Assembly: GCF_963518785.1 (NCBI RefSeq)
Contig: NZ_CAUQKJ010000001.1
Location: forward strand, 310,001 to 374,000
Direction of reading: 5' to 3'
Length of the DNA: 64,000 bases
DNA from: an uncultured Campylobacter sp.
GTDB lineage: Bacteria; Campylobacterota; Campylobacteria; Campylobacterales; Campylobacteraceae
Numbering within the stretch: position 1 is the stretch's first letter; each line of letters begins with the position of its first letter. A model generated the notes under the pieces. It was given only the letters and a program-made list of their open reading frames with translations. It ran no database searches and was not told the DNA's origin. This document shows positions 17,154 to 26,408 of the stretch, piece after piece. The position numbers were made by a program, and so were the translations under genes.

Positions 17154-19235
17154 ATGCAAACACAAAATAATTTTATAAACCGCGAGCTAAGCTGGCTACG
17201 CTTCAATACCCGCGTGCTAGAACAATGCAAAAAGGATATTCCACTAATTGAAAAATTAAAATTTCTAGCGATTTACAGCACGAATTTAGACGAGTTTTAT
17301 ATGATACGCGTGGCGGGTCTAAAGCAGCTTTTCACCGCCGGCGTTATAACCAGCGGCGATGACGAGATGACGCCTCTTGAGCAGCTACGCGCGATCCGCT
17401 CCTATCTAAGAAACGAACAGACCGAGCTTGAGCAGCAGTATTTCGGCATCCAAAAGGAGCTTTGCAAAAACGGGCTTTTTATCAAAAGCTACGACGAGCT
17501 GCAGCCCGAGCTAAAGCCGGCGGCGGACGAGTTTTTTTTCTCGCAGATAATGCCCGTCATCGTCCCGATCGCAGTGGATGCAACCCATCCTTTCCCGCAT
17601 CTAAACAATCTCAGCTTCTCCCTTGCGGTCAAGCTCTGCGATGAGGGCGCGCCCGAGTCGGTGCATTTTGGAATGATTAGAATTCCGCGCGTGATCCCGC
17701 GCTTCGTGCAGGTCGCGCAAAACACCTACGTGCCGATCGGCACCATCGTAAAGCGCCATGCGGAGGAGATTTTCCCCGGCTACAAGCTCATCAGCTCCGC
17801 AGCTTTCCGCGTCACGCGAAATGCAGATATCGTAATCGAAGAGGAGGAAGCGGACGATTTTATGATGATCCTGGAAGCGGGGCTTAAACTGCGCCGCAAA
17901 GGGGCTTTCGTACGACTTCAGATCGAAAAAGACGCCGATGCCGAGCTTTTAGAATTTCTAAATTCCCATCTTAAAATTTTTTACAAAGATATATATGAAT
18001 GCGCCGTGCCGCTTACGCTGGACGGGCTTTGGGAGATCGCTTCCAATAAGGATTTTTCCTTTCTAGCTAACCCGCAATATCTGCCAAAGACGCTGCCTCC
18101 CTTTAACGAAAACACCTCCGTTATGAGCGCTATGGAGAAAGAGGATATCTTGTTAATTCATCCTTACGAGAGCTTTGATCCGGTGCAAAAACTCATCAAA
18201 GAAGCCGCCAAGGATCCAAAGGTCATCTCAATCCGTATGACGCTGTATCGCGTGGAGAAAAACTCCCCGATCGTCCAGAGCCTGATCGAGGCCGCAAGCG
18301 ACGGCAAGCAGGTAACGGTGATGGTCGAGCTTAAGGCGAGGTTTGATGAAGAAAACAACCTGCACTGGGCGAAGGCGCTCGAAGACGCGGGCGCGCACGT
18401 CATCTACGGTATCACGGGCTTTAAAGTCCACGCCAAGGTAACTCAGATCATCAAAAAAGAGGAAGGCAAGTTAAAATTTTATATCCACTTAGGCACGGGC
18501 AACTACAACGGCTCGAGCGCTAAAATTTACACCGACGTGAGCTTTTTTACCTGCGGCGACCGCTTCGATAAGGACACGACAAATTTCTTCCACATCCTCT
18601 CGGGCTACAACAAAAACCGCAAGCTTGACAACCTCGCTATGTCGCCGATGCAGATCAAAGAGCGACTCCTGGCGATGATAAAAAACGAGGAGAAAAAAGG
18701 CTCTGCCGGCAGGATCATCGCTAAGATGAACGCTCTTGTCGACGGCGATATGATCAAGGCGCTGTATAAAGCAAGCGCCGCGGGCGTAAAGATCGATCTC
18801 ATCGTGCGCGGCATCTGCTGCTTGCGCCCGGCGCTTAAGGGCGTCAGCGAAAATATCCGCGTGATCTCGATCGTCGGCAAATACCTAGAGCACGCTAGAA
18901 TTTTTTACTTCGCGCACGCGCAGCCCAGCCTATACATCGCGAGCGCGGATTGGATGCCGCGAAATTTGGAGCGCAGACTGGAGCTGATGAGCCCGATTTA
19001 CAACGAAAATTTGCAAAACAAACTCAAAGAAATTTTAAAACTTCAGCTAAGCGATAACGAGCTTGCATTCGAGCTACAAAGCAGCGGCGAATACCGAAAG
19101 ATCGCGCCGAAAAAGGGTGAAGAGAGAATCGACGATCAAGAATTTTTAGAAGCTTATTTTAGTAAAATTTATAAAAACATCCGCAAGCATGATGAAAGCA
19201 GCACGGCACTAACTAAGCTTTTAAAAGAGAGTTAA
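17154..19235 (+). CDS. ppk: Polyphosphate kinase 1
   Basis: Makes long-chain inorganic polyphosphate from the gamma-phosphate of ATP, reversibly. The 693-residue length is normal. The N-terminal domain begins FINRELSWLRFNTRVLEQ and continues to YSTNLDEFYMIRVAGL. The phospholipase-D-like catalytic domains carry the presumed autophosphorylated His426 in GFKVHAKVT and the second His in YFAHAQPSLYIASADW. The ATG at 17154 follows AAGGAG with five-base spacing; longer in-frame upstream codons lie in the promoter region. It is likely its own transcription unit, set between Sel1-repeat genes. In Campylobacter, polyphosphate supports stress survival and virulence. Confidence 0.97.
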   Translation: MQTQNNFINRELSWLRFNTRVLEQCKKDIPLIEKLKFLAIYSTNLDEFYMIRVAGLKQLFTAGVITSGDDEMTPLEQLRAIRSYLRNEQTELEQQYFGIQKELCKNGLFIKSYDELQPELKPAADEFFFSQIMPVIVPIAVDATHPFPHLNNLSFSLAVKLCDEGAPESVHFGMIRIPRVIPRFVQVAQNTYVPIGTIVKRHAEEIFPGYKLISSAAFRVTRNADIVIEEEEADDFMMILEAGLKLRRKGAFVRLQIEKDADAELLEFLNSHLKIFYKDIYECAVPLTLDGLWEIASNKDFSFLANPQYLPKTLPPFNENTSVMSAMEKEDILLIHPYESFDPVQKLIKEAAKDPKVISIRMTLYRVEKNSPIVQSLIEAASDGKQVTVMVELKARFDEENNLHWAKALEDAGAHVIYGITGFKVHAKVTQIIKKEEGKLKFYIHLGTGNYNGSSAKIYTDVSFFTCGDRFDKDTTNFFHILSGYNKNRKLDNLAMSPMQIKERLLAMIKNEEKKGSAGRIIAKMNALVDGDMIKALYKASAAGVKIDLIVRGICCLRPALKGVSENIRVISIVGKYLEHARIFYFAHAQPSLYIASADWMPRNLERRLELMSPIYNENLQNKLKEILKLQLSDNELAFELQSSGEYRKIAPKKGEERIDDQEFLEAYFSKIYKNIRKHDESSTALTKLLKES

Positions 19236-19379
19236 GTGCGCGCCGGATTTGCGCGCTAGATCGCTTGGCATTAAGCTTGCGCGCTAAGCCCGCGCGCAGA
19301 CCGAGATCATAAAATATTAAATGCAGAATTTTAAGCCGTGAATGCGTGAGTAGATTTACAGAAATTTCAAAGGGATTAA

Positions 19380-20405
19380 ATGAAAAGATATCTTTATCTA
19401 GCCGTTATAGCTATGTTTTGCATGGGGGGAGTCTTTGAAGACGCGGATAAGCTCTATGAGGACGGCGATTATCCTAAAGCGATAAAAATGTGGCAGCGCA
19501 GCTGCGACGGCGGAGATACGCGAAGTTGCTATAGGCTCGGGAACCTATATAGATTCGGCAGGAACGTCACTCAAAACTATCAAAAAGCGGCGAATTTTTA
19601 TCAAAAAGCCTGCGATGACGGAGATATGACCGGTTGCTATGAGCTTGCAGGACTATACTTCGAAGGCTATGGCGTTAGACAAAATTATCAAAAGGCGGCG
19701 AACCTGCATCAAAAGGCTTGCGACGGCGGTAATATGTTTTCGTGCAATTTGCTTGCAATTTCATACGAATCCGGTATCGGCGTCCCAAGAGACAAGCACA
19801 AGGCTATGGTTTTGCGTCAAATGATTTGCGATAACGGTGATGCAGATATGTGCAATAACCTTGCATATTTATATAAAAACGGCGACAAGGTCGAGCAGGA
19901 CTTGCAAAAGTCGGAGAGCTTATATAAAAAAGCGGCTGTTTTGTACCAAAAGAAGGCTCAAATAAATCAAAAGAAATGCGATGAAGGCGACTTATATGAG
20001 TGCCAGCGCCTAGCGGATCTATATATAGACGGCAGGGGCGTAGAGAAGGATTTCAAAAAGGCTGCGGATTTATACCAAAAGGCTTGTGATGGCGGCAGGG
20101 CGGCGGCGTGCTTGACTCTGGGAGACTTTTACAAAGCAGGTAATTACCAAAAAGCAGAAAGCCTATATCAAAGCGGGCTAAATTTGCTTAAAAATACTTG
20201 CGAGAGCGGGGATGCGGACTCGTGTAGTTATCTCGGGGATTTATACAAAAATGGATGGCATATTAAACAAGATAGATCCTTAGCAAAAGAATTTTACGGG
20301 AAAGCATGCGATTTAGCAGAGCAGATCGGCTGCGACGAATACAAGCAATTAAACGAAGCAGAACTCATCGATGATAAGCACGGCATCGCACCGAGCGCGC
20401 CTTAA
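19380..20405 (+). CDS. Sel1-repeat protein, exported, cysteine-rich
   Basis: A 341-residue protein with a short hydrophobic N terminus (MKRYLYLAVIAMFCMGGV) that may be a signal peptide. At least seven Sel1-like repeats follow (for example LGNLYRFGRNVTQNYQKA, LAGLYFEGYGVRQNYQKA, LADLYIDGRGVEKDFKKA), with cysteines paired seven apart in each repeat (CDGGDTRSC, CDDGDMTGC). Repeats two and three are nearly identical, which suggests internal duplication. The GGGATTAA before ATG 19380 is an adequate ribosome site. It is separated from ppk by 144 bases. Hcp-like role inferred. Confidence 0.8.
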   Translation: MKRYLYLAVIAMFCMGGVFEDADKLYEDGDYPKAIKMWQRSCDGGDTRSCYRLGNLYRFGRNVTQNYQKAANFYQKACDDGDMTGCYELAGLYFEGYGVRQNYQKAANLHQKACDGGNMFSCNLLAISYESGIGVPRDKHKAMVLRQMICDNGDADMCNNLAYLYKNGDKVEQDLQKSESLYKKAAVLYQKKAQINQKKCDEGDLYECQRLADLYIDGRGVEKDFKKAADLYQKACDGGRAAACLTLGDFYKAGNYQKAESLYQSGLNLLKNTCESGDADSCSYLGDLYKNGWHIKQDRSLAKEFYGKACDLAEQIGCDEYKQLNEAELIDDKHGIAPSAP

Positions 20406-20866
20406 TCCGTGAAGCTTGCATGCTTGCGCGCAAACAAGGCTACGCAATCAGCGAGCTATCAAATTTTTTAGAATTTTAAAATTCTAAATTTTATAAATTA
20501 TCTTAGGCGCAGCTTCCTAGAAATACTAATTTGCCATGATGCCAGCTATATACTACGGGTAGATAAAATTCCGCTCACTTATGATAAAATTTTAAAATTT
20601 CTCAAGTTAAAATCTTAAAATTTACTCACTGTCTCATCGTTTGTATTTCATAAAAATACTTTTAAATTTAAAGTAAAAATTTGTAATTTTAAAAAATGTA
20701 AATTTAAGAGATAAAGGCGTAAACCTGGGAATTCTTTAAATTTAATTAAATTTTATAACTATAAATGATAAATAAATTCTTTTTAATTTAAATTTAAAGA
20801 ATTTTTCACTAATATACTACTCTTTTTAATAACGCCTATGAGAAATAGTATTATAAAAGGATCAAA
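20406..20866. other. AT-rich regulatory spacer upstream of TonB receptor
   Basis: No gene. It contains an inverted repeat AAATTCTTT (20774-20782) / AAAGAATTT (20796-20804), and a related ATTCTTTAAATTTAA phrase sits 40 bases earlier. A TATTAT that could be a -10 box lies about 15 bases before the start of the receptor gene. Iron-dependent (Fur) control would be expected for the receptor, but I cannot point to a clear Fur box. Confidence 0.45.
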
Positions 20867-23800
20867 ATGAGCTTATTTAGGTTTTCCATTGCAGCGGCGG
20901 GAGCGTTTTGTTTATGCGCGGCCACTTTAGCTGCACAGGACGATAGCGAAGGTGGCTCCCAAAATTTAGGGCAGATCAATGTTACGGGAAACGTAGAAAG
21001 CGACCCGCTTACCAAAAAAGTCGGCGAAACAAAAAAGAGCGCCAAAACGCTAGAAAAGCAGCAAGTCTCCGACACTAGAGACCTCGTAAAATATGAAACG
21101 GGGGTTAGCGTCGTAGAGGCGGGCAGGATGGGTTCTAGCGGCTACTCGATCCGCGGAGTGGACGAAAACCGCGTCGCCATCACGATAGACGGACTTCATC
21201 AAGCAGAGACTTTAAGCTCGCAAGGCTTTAAAGAGATCTTTGAAGGATATGGAAATTTTAATAACACTAGAAACGGCATCGAGATGGAAAACGTCAAACA
21301 AGCTACTATCACCAAGGGCGCAGACTCGATAAAAGCGGGTTCTGGCGCACTTGGAGGCTCCGTTATGTTCGAGACCAAGGATGCACGGGATTATTTAATC
21401 GATAAAAATTGGTTTTATGGCTTTAAAGCTGGTATTTCTAGCAGAGATAAGGAGAAAATGAGATCTCATACTCTAGCTGCGAAAGTTAATTGGTTTGACT
21501 TTTTAGTAATCAGAACAGATAGAAATTCTCACGAGCTTAGAAACTACGGATACGGCACCTACGACGATAGCGTAAGAGGAAGGGAGAGGGAGCAAACTGA
21601 TCCTTATACTATCAAAAAAGAGAGCACCTTAGTTAAAATATCCTTTCAGCCAAATGATGAAAATAGAATTACCCTCATGAATGATGATTCTAAAAATAGA
21701 TCGAAAGGCAACGACTACTCATATACGCTCTATCCAAGATCAATCACTAATCCCGATTTTTTCGAAAGCAAGCTCGGAGAGAGATACACGGACGATCTTA
21801 GTAAGAGAGAAAATAGAGGTATCGCTTACGAAAATTTTACCGAAACGCCGCTTTGGGATAGCGTAAAATTTTCATTCTCTAATCAAAGAATCAAACAAAG
21901 AGCCAGAACGGAGGAGTATTGCAGAGGCGATAATTGCGCAGAAATAGCAAATCCTATAATAAAAAGAGATGGCAACAATAATATAGTAGACTCAAACGGA
22001 AACGAATTTAACATAGATAGAGGCGGTCCGGGAGGAATGACGAGATTAATTGATTCAAATGGAAAAACGTATTTATCGGGTTATGCCATTCCAAATATAA
22101 GTAATATGAAATTAAACTGCGAAGAATTTAACTGTAACGGTCCGTTAACGCTTTATAGAATTCCCTTCAATTCTGATCCAATAGAAAAAATGAGTCTACC
22201 CCTAAATAATCCAACCTATAATTTTACGGGTTCAAATGGAAAGAATTATGAATTTGATATACACGAAGAGACCTTAAACGGAAAGAGATATAAGGTAATT
22301 AAACCTAGTTATACTAATGGCATAGTCAAACAAGATTCTAATGAATTTAATATGCTTTTACCAAACTCACAGGGCTATCTTGAAAGAGACTGGAAAGAAA
22401 GGGATCTAAATACCGATACTAAGCAGTTTGATCTGGATTTTAGCAAAGATTTTAATCTTTTGAGTGTGGAAAATAGCCTTTCATATGGATTAAAATATAT
22501 AAAAACCAATAAATCTATGGTAAATAGAGCGGGTTTTGACGCTACGAATCCTCAGTGGTGGGCAGATACAGCTCCAGGTGATTGCCAAGGTGCAGATGCA
22601 TTCAATGCACTGAAATGCCCTAAAACCGAGCCTGAAACGTCATTTTTAATACCTGTCGAAAGCAAGAACGGAGTCTTTCACGTAGCGGACGACGTTATAG
22701 TAAATGACTTTTTTGATTTCAATCTAGCCTATAGATACGATAGAGTAAGATACAAACCCGGCTATGTTCCGGGCAAAACTCCAAAGATCCCTGACGGTAT
22801 GGTTGAGGGATTATTTATACCGCTTGCTAAAAATCCGCTTCCGGAGCCTAAGTGGAGCGACTATCCAAATTGGTCGGATTATGTGGCAGCCAGGAACGCA
22901 TACCTAGCAAAGCAAGCCGAAGTCGATGCGCTGAATGCAACGAATGCTGAGCGAAATATAGAGTACATGTCAAAGCCGAAGGAGTATAAAAACAACTCCT
23001 ATGCCGTGGGTTTAAATTTTAACCCTCTTGAGTTTGTGAGAATTCAAACAAAATATTCCAAAGCCTTTAGGGCTCCTACTACGGATGAGCTATATCTTGC
23101 GTTTAAGCATCCCGACTTTACGATAAAGCCGAATGTGGATCTAAGACCCGAAATAGCTAAAACCAAAGAGGTTGCCGTTACCTTTCATAGCGAAAGTCAG
23201 AGTTATATTACGATTAGCAGATTCAAAACGGACTATCAAGACTTCTTAGACTTGGAATACCAAGGCACAAAAAGAGTAAATACAAACGCAAATAGCGCGC
23301 TTGATTTTGATATGTATCAAAACGTAAATAGACAAAGAGCTAAAGTAAACGGCATAGAGATAAGCTCTAAATTTAATCTAAGCGATATCTCCGATAGTCT
23401 GGGCGGATTTTATGTAGGATATAAATTTACGAAACAAAAGGGTAAAATTTTAACAGATGATGACGGTTTGGTGCCGATGAATGCGATACAGCCCAAGACT
23501 TCGGTATATAACGTAGGCTACGCCGAGAAAAATGACAAATTCGGAGTTGATATATACCTTACGACCGTATCGGCTAAAAAGCCCGAAGATACCTACAATA
23601 TGTTTTGGAAAAACGAAAAGCAAAGCGGAGATCCTATAAACGGACATCCGGTAACCGATTACAGAGCGCACTGGTTAAGCTCCAGCTACAAAGTACTAGA
23701 CCTAGTAACATACGTCAAGCCAACTAAAAATTTAACCTTCAGATTCGGCTGCTACAACATAACGGACGAAAAGTATCTAACTTGGGAATCTGCCAGATCG

Positions 23801-23911
23801 GTAAGGTCTTTCGGCACCACGAATATGGTTCGCAAATCAGATAGTCTGGGCATAAACCGCTTCTACGCCCCGGGGCGAAATTTTAAGCTGACCTTCGAAC
23901 TTACCTTGTAA
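20867..23911 (+). CDS. TonB-dependent receptor of the transferrin/haemoglobin class
   Basis: A 1014-residue outer-membrane receptor. The signal peptide is MSLFRFSIAAAGAFCLCAATLAA. The plug domain carries the signatures of the TbpA/LbpA/haemoglobin-receptor family: RDLVKYETGVSVVE, SSGYSIRGVDENRV, IDGLHQAET, EMENVKQATITKGADS and GSGALGGSVMFETKDA. A long 22-strand barrel follows with large extracellular loops, one with a Cys pair (YCRGDNC). It ends FKLTFELTL, so the last residue is Leu rather than the usual aromatic. Campylobacter jejuni has a similar receptor for transferrin-family iron (CtuA/ChtA); equivalence is inferred. No tonB, exbBD or periplasmic iron-binding gene is adjacent. AAAGGA precedes the ATG. 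Confidence 0.85.
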   Translation: MSLFRFSIAAAGAFCLCAATLAAQDDSEGGSQNLGQINVTGNVESDPLTKKVGETKKSAKTLEKQQVSDTRDLVKYETGVSVVEAGRMGSSGYSIRGVDENRVAITIDGLHQAETLSSQGFKEIFEGYGNFNNTRNGIEMENVKQATITKGADSIKAGSGALGGSVMFETKDARDYLIDKNWFYGFKAGISSRDKEKMRSHTLAAKVNWFDFLVIRTDRNSHELRNYGYGTYDDSVRGREREQTDPYTIKKESTLVKISFQPNDENRITLMNDDSKNRSKGNDYSYTLYPRSITNPDFFESKLGERYTDDLSKRENRGIAYENFTETPLWDSVKFSFSNQRIKQRARTEEYCRGDNCAEIANPIIKRDGNNNIVDSNGNEFNIDRGGPGGMTRLIDSNGKTYLSGYAIPNISNMKLNCEEFNCNGPLTLYRIPFNSDPIEKMSLPLNNPTYNFTGSNGKNYEFDIHEETLNGKRYKVIKPSYTNGIVKQDSNEFNMLLPNSQGYLERDWKERDLNTDTKQFDLDFSKDFNLLSVENSLSYGLKYIKTNKSMVNRAGFDATNPQWWADTAPGDCQGADAFNALKCPKTEPETSFLIPVESKNGVFHVADDVIVNDFFDFNLAYRYDRVRYKPGYVPGKTPKIPDGMVEGLFIPLAKNPLPEPKWSDYPNWSDYVAARNAYLAKQAEVDALNATNAERNIEYMSKPKEYKNNSYAVGLNFNPLEFVRIQTKYSKAFRAPTTDELYLAFKHPDFTIKPNVDLRPEIAKTKEVAVTFHSESQSYITISRFKTDYQDFLDLEYQGTKRVNTNANSALDFDMYQNVNRQRAKVNGIEISSKFNLSDISDSLGGFYVGYKFTKQKGKILTDDDGLVPMNAIQPKTSVYNVGYAEKNDKFGVDIYLTTVSAKKPEDTYNMFWKNEKQSGDPINGHPVTDYRAHWLSSSYKVLDLVTYVKPTKNLTFRFGCYNITDEKYLTWESARSVRSFGTTNMVRKSDSLGINRFYAPGRNFKLTFELTL

Positions 23912-23919
23912 ATTTCAAT

Positions 23920-23956
23920 AAAATTTGGACTAAATTTAATATCTAGTCCAAATTTT
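23920..23956 (+). terminator. Strong hairpin terminator after TonB receptor
   Basis: A 13-bp perfect stem (23920-23932 with 23944-23956, core TTGGACTA/TAGTCCAA, 11-base loop) begins nine bases after the stop codon, with TTTT at the end of the stem. It very likely ends the receptor transcript. Confidence 0.75.
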
Positions 23957-24603
23957 GATCTTTAAAATTCTAAACGGCTCGGTAAAACCGCAGCTACTTT
24001 TTGAGCGTATAAACAAGAGTGCCGCTTATCAAATCTCTCAGCTGCTTTCCAGATCGGCAAAAGTTTATATAAAAAGAGTGGGTTAAATTTTATTCTGCGA
24101 CGATCTAGCGAAAAATTTATAGAATTTTATAAAACGCGTAACTGCACAAATGCCGCTGCACTTTCGGTATAGAAATTTTACCGCTATCTGAGGCTTACCA
24201 ATTACATGGTATCGTCTGATTTTGTGGTGTTTTTAAATTTTAAAATTTTACGTAGCGCGGCAGCCCAAAGGCTCCTGTCTGCTATGATGTCAGCTCTGTA
24301 ATTTTGCAATGACGCCCGCGGTCTCTTTCAAAATTAAGATAGCGAATTTTGAAATTTTAACTGCGATCTCTATGAAACCTTTTGGCCCACGGAATTTTTC
24401 TGCCATTAGTTTGTAGAGCTCCGATCCTCGTCGCACCATTTCACGCAATCTAGTTTTAAAAAATCTTTATTTAATAACCCAAGGCTGTTTAGCTTAACTG
24501 CCGAAAAAATAAACAAAAAACCAAGCGCAGGCTTCAGGTAAAATTTGCGCGGAATTTAAAATATTTTAAAATTTGAGAATTTGTAGAATTTAAATTTAAA
24601 GAT
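23957..24603. other. Spacer with a possible gene fragment
   Basis: About 650 bases between the convergent receptor and ppa terminators. It has no intact gene. On the minus strand near 23994-24090 there is a short frame with protein-like similarity to RDD-family C termini, listed separately. The rest is AT-rich without recognisable structure. Confidence 0.5.
23994..24089 (-). pseudogene. Possible RDD-family C-terminal fragment
   Basis: The minus strand reads about 31 codons from just after an in-frame TAA to a TAG at 23994-23996, ending GKQLRDLISGTLVYTLKK. This closely matches the last conserved segment of RDD-family membrane proteins (typically K-Q-T-L-H-D-L-I-A-G-T-x-V). No start or upstream part remains, so it would be a gene relic. 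A fragment this short could also match by chance. Confidence 0.25.
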
Positions 24604-24634
24604 AAATTTTGACCGAACGGATCGGTCAAAATTT
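24604..24634 (-). terminator. Hairpin terminator after ppa
   Basis: A 12-bp perfect stem, AAATTTTGACCG (24604-24615) with CGGTCAAAATTT (24623-24634) and a 7-base loop, lies 35 bases beyond the ppa stop on the minus strand. It is AT-rich on the outside and GC-rich inside, as expected for an intrinsic terminator. Confidence 0.7.
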
Positions 24635-24669
24635 GATTAAATTTTAGCGCCGAGTGCGCAAAAAGGAGA

Positions 24670-25188
24670 TTATTTATAAGCCTTGATCGCTTTGTCTAGA
24701 ATTTTCTCCGCTTCCGCGGCGCTTGCAAAGTCCTTTACTTTGACCCATTTATTCGGCTCTAAAAGCTTGTAGGTTTCGAAGAAATTTTTGATCTTATCCA
24801 GCGTCGCTTTAGGCAGATCGGCGACCCCTTTAATGCCCTCATATCGCGGATCGATCTTGCTAACCGGCACGGCAAGCAGCTTCTCGTCCATGCCGCTTTC
24901 GTCCTCCATCATCAAAACGCCGATTAGGCGGCACGGGATCACGCTACCGGCGGCAAGCGGGTATTCGTTTAGCACCAAAACATCTGCAGGATCGCCGTCG
25001 TCTGCCAAGGTATTGGGCACGAAGCCGTAATTTGCCGGGTAAAACATCGCGCCGTATAGCACGCGATCTACGCAGAGCGCGCCGCTTGCTTTGTCGATCT
25101 CGTATTTGATATTCGAGCCGTAAGGTATCTCGATTACTGCGTTGATTTTATCGGGGTTTGAGCCCACTTTTATCTTTGAAAGATCCAT
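24670..25188 (-). CDS. ppa: Inorganic pyrophosphatase (family I)
   Basis: Hydrolyses pyrophosphate to two phosphates, pulling biosynthetic reactions forward, in the cytoplasm. The 172-residue length is normal. Family I hallmarks are IEIPYGSNIKYEIDK, DRVLYGAMFYPANYGFVPNT and the metal-binding DGDPADVLV signature, followed by KIDPRYEGI. The start has AAGGAAA immediately upstream on the minus strand. It is the last gene of a minus-strand run (aspS, adk, BOF protein, ppa), just nine bases after the BOF gene, and is followed by a strong hairpin. Confidence 0.97.
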   Translation of the reverse strand: MDLSKIKVGSNPDKINAVIEIPYGSNIKYEIDKASGALCVDRVLYGAMFYPANYGFVPNTLADDGDPADVLVLNEYPLAAGSVIPCRLIGVLMMEDESGMDEKLLAVPVSKIDPRYEGIKGVADLPKATLDKIKNFFETYKLLEPNKWVKVKDFASAAEAEKILDKAIKAYK

Positions 25189-25197
25189 AGTTTTCCT

Positions 25198-25554
25198 TTA
25201 TTTAGAATTTAAAATCTTGATATTTTTCACGTCTATCGTCGTGTTTGTAAAATCTTTGTCGATCTCGCCGCTAATTCGCACGAGCGTATTTTCATCCACG
25301 CTCACGCCGCGCCAAACGTCATCATCGATCTCAACCTCGATGTTATCGCCGTTTTGATCCACAAATCTATAATGCTCGTGTTTGAGTTGAGATTTTATCT
25401 TGCCGTCGATTACGACAAAAGAATCATCTCTTAATTTAAGCGCTTCTTTGACGCTTAACGGCTGAGTTTGCGCCGCGGAGCCGCTTGGCACAAACCCGCC
25501 CGCGGCGAATGCAGCCGCGCACAAAGCCATACTAAGTAAAAATTTTCTAACCAT
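25198..25554 (-). CDS. Exported BOF/YgiW-like OB-fold protein
   Basis: A 118-residue protein with a signal peptide (MVRKFLLSMALCAAAFAAG). A small beta-rich domain follows with the order expected of bacterial OB-fold (BOF) proteins such as YgiW/YdeI: SVKEALKLRDDSFVVIDGKI, then YRFVDQNGDNIEVEIDDDVW, then VRISGEIDKDFTNTTIDVKNI. These periplasmic proteins are associated with stress tolerance and cation or small-ligand binding. The start is placed at 25554, where AAGGAT precedes the ATG and the signal peptide begins; the frame is open 75 bases further upstream but without signal-like sequence. It is closely followed by ppa. Confidence 0.8.
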   Translation of the reverse strand: MVRKFLLSMALCAAAFAAGGFVPSGSAAQTQPLSVKEALKLRDDSFVVIDGKIKSQLKHEHYRFVDQNGDNIEVEIDDDVWRGVSVDENTLVRISGEIDKDFTNTTIDVKNIKILNSK

Positions 25555-25826
25555 ATCTATCCTTAAAATTTTAATCTCTGCATCCACAAACAGATCCAAA
25601 ATTTCATTAAATTTAAAATCCGCTTGCATTTGACGCTCGCATTTAAATTTACACAGCGGGCTACTTAAATTTACGCTTAAATTTTAATTATCTCGCGCAA
25701 CGGCAAGCTATAAATTTAAAGGTACGCTCGCTTCGGAGGCGCATTAAATTTAAGCACGATCTGCGCCGCTTGCGATGCAAAAAAGAAGCTGGGTGCGCTT
25801 TAAATTTAAGCCACCATCCAAGCGCG

Positions 25827-26408
25827 CTAGCCTAATTTTTCGATCTGCGCGGCGATTATAGCATTTATGTCCGCTACGATCTCCTCGACCGTGCGCTCGC
25901 CGTTTACGCTGTAAAATACGCCCGCGTCGCCGTAAAATTTACGGATATCCTCGATCGGCTCTGAAAATACCGCCATGCGGTTTTTAAAGACCTCCTCGTT
26001 ATCGTCCGCTCCGCGAGCGCGTCCTAAAACACGCTCCTTGGCGACCTCCTCGCTGACGCACACTTCGATGACTGCGCTAAGATTTACATCATCGTCGCCT
26101 CGCAGCACCTCGTCTAGTTTATTCATCTGCTCGACGCTTCTTGGATAGCCGTCGATGATGATGAAGTCTTTAGGCGAGCTTTTAATCGCGCTAACGATAG
26201 CATTTACGACGATATCAAGCGGCACGAGATTGCCTTTAGAAATGAAGCCATCTATCTGCCTGCCCAGAGCGCTGCCGCTTGCTACCTCGGCGCGTAGCAG
26301 ATCGCCCGTGGAGTAGTGCTCGATGCTTTGATTCATCTGAGCGATCATACTCGCATCGGTCGTTTTGCCGCTGCCAGGAGCGCCGATGATTAGAAAAAGG
26401 CTTTTCAT
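25827..26408 (-). CDS. adk: Adenylate kinase (short form)
   Basis: Interconverts ATP + AMP and 2 ADP. The 193-residue protein has the P-loop GAPGSGKT (residues 9-16), the AMP-site TGDLLRAEV, the DGYPRSVEQM motif and the RARGADDNEEVFKNRM segment at the lid. The lid is short and lacks the zinc cysteines of longer enzymes. The ATG overlaps the aspS stop by four bases (ATGA on the minus strand), indicating translational coupling. Confidence 0.95.
   Translation of the reverse strand: MKSLFLIIGAPGSGKTTDASMIAQMNQSIEHYSTGDLLRAEVASGSALGRQIDGFISKGNLVPLDIVVNAIVSAIKSSPKDFIIIDGYPRSVEQMNKLDEVLRGDDDVNLSAVIEVCVSEEVAKERVLGRARGADDNEEVFKNRMAVFSEPIEDIRKFYGDAGVFYSVNGERTVEEIVADINAIIAAQIEKLG

Noticed and set aside
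19236..19379. GCGCGC-rich inverted repeats after ppk as a terminator
   Set aside because: GCGCGC words are self-complementary and frequent here; there is no T-run and no clear single stem.
20406..20866. A classical Fur box upstream of the TonB receptor
   Set aside because: Several ATAAATGATAAAT-like stretches exist, but none fits the 19-base consensus better than expected in such AT-rich DNA.
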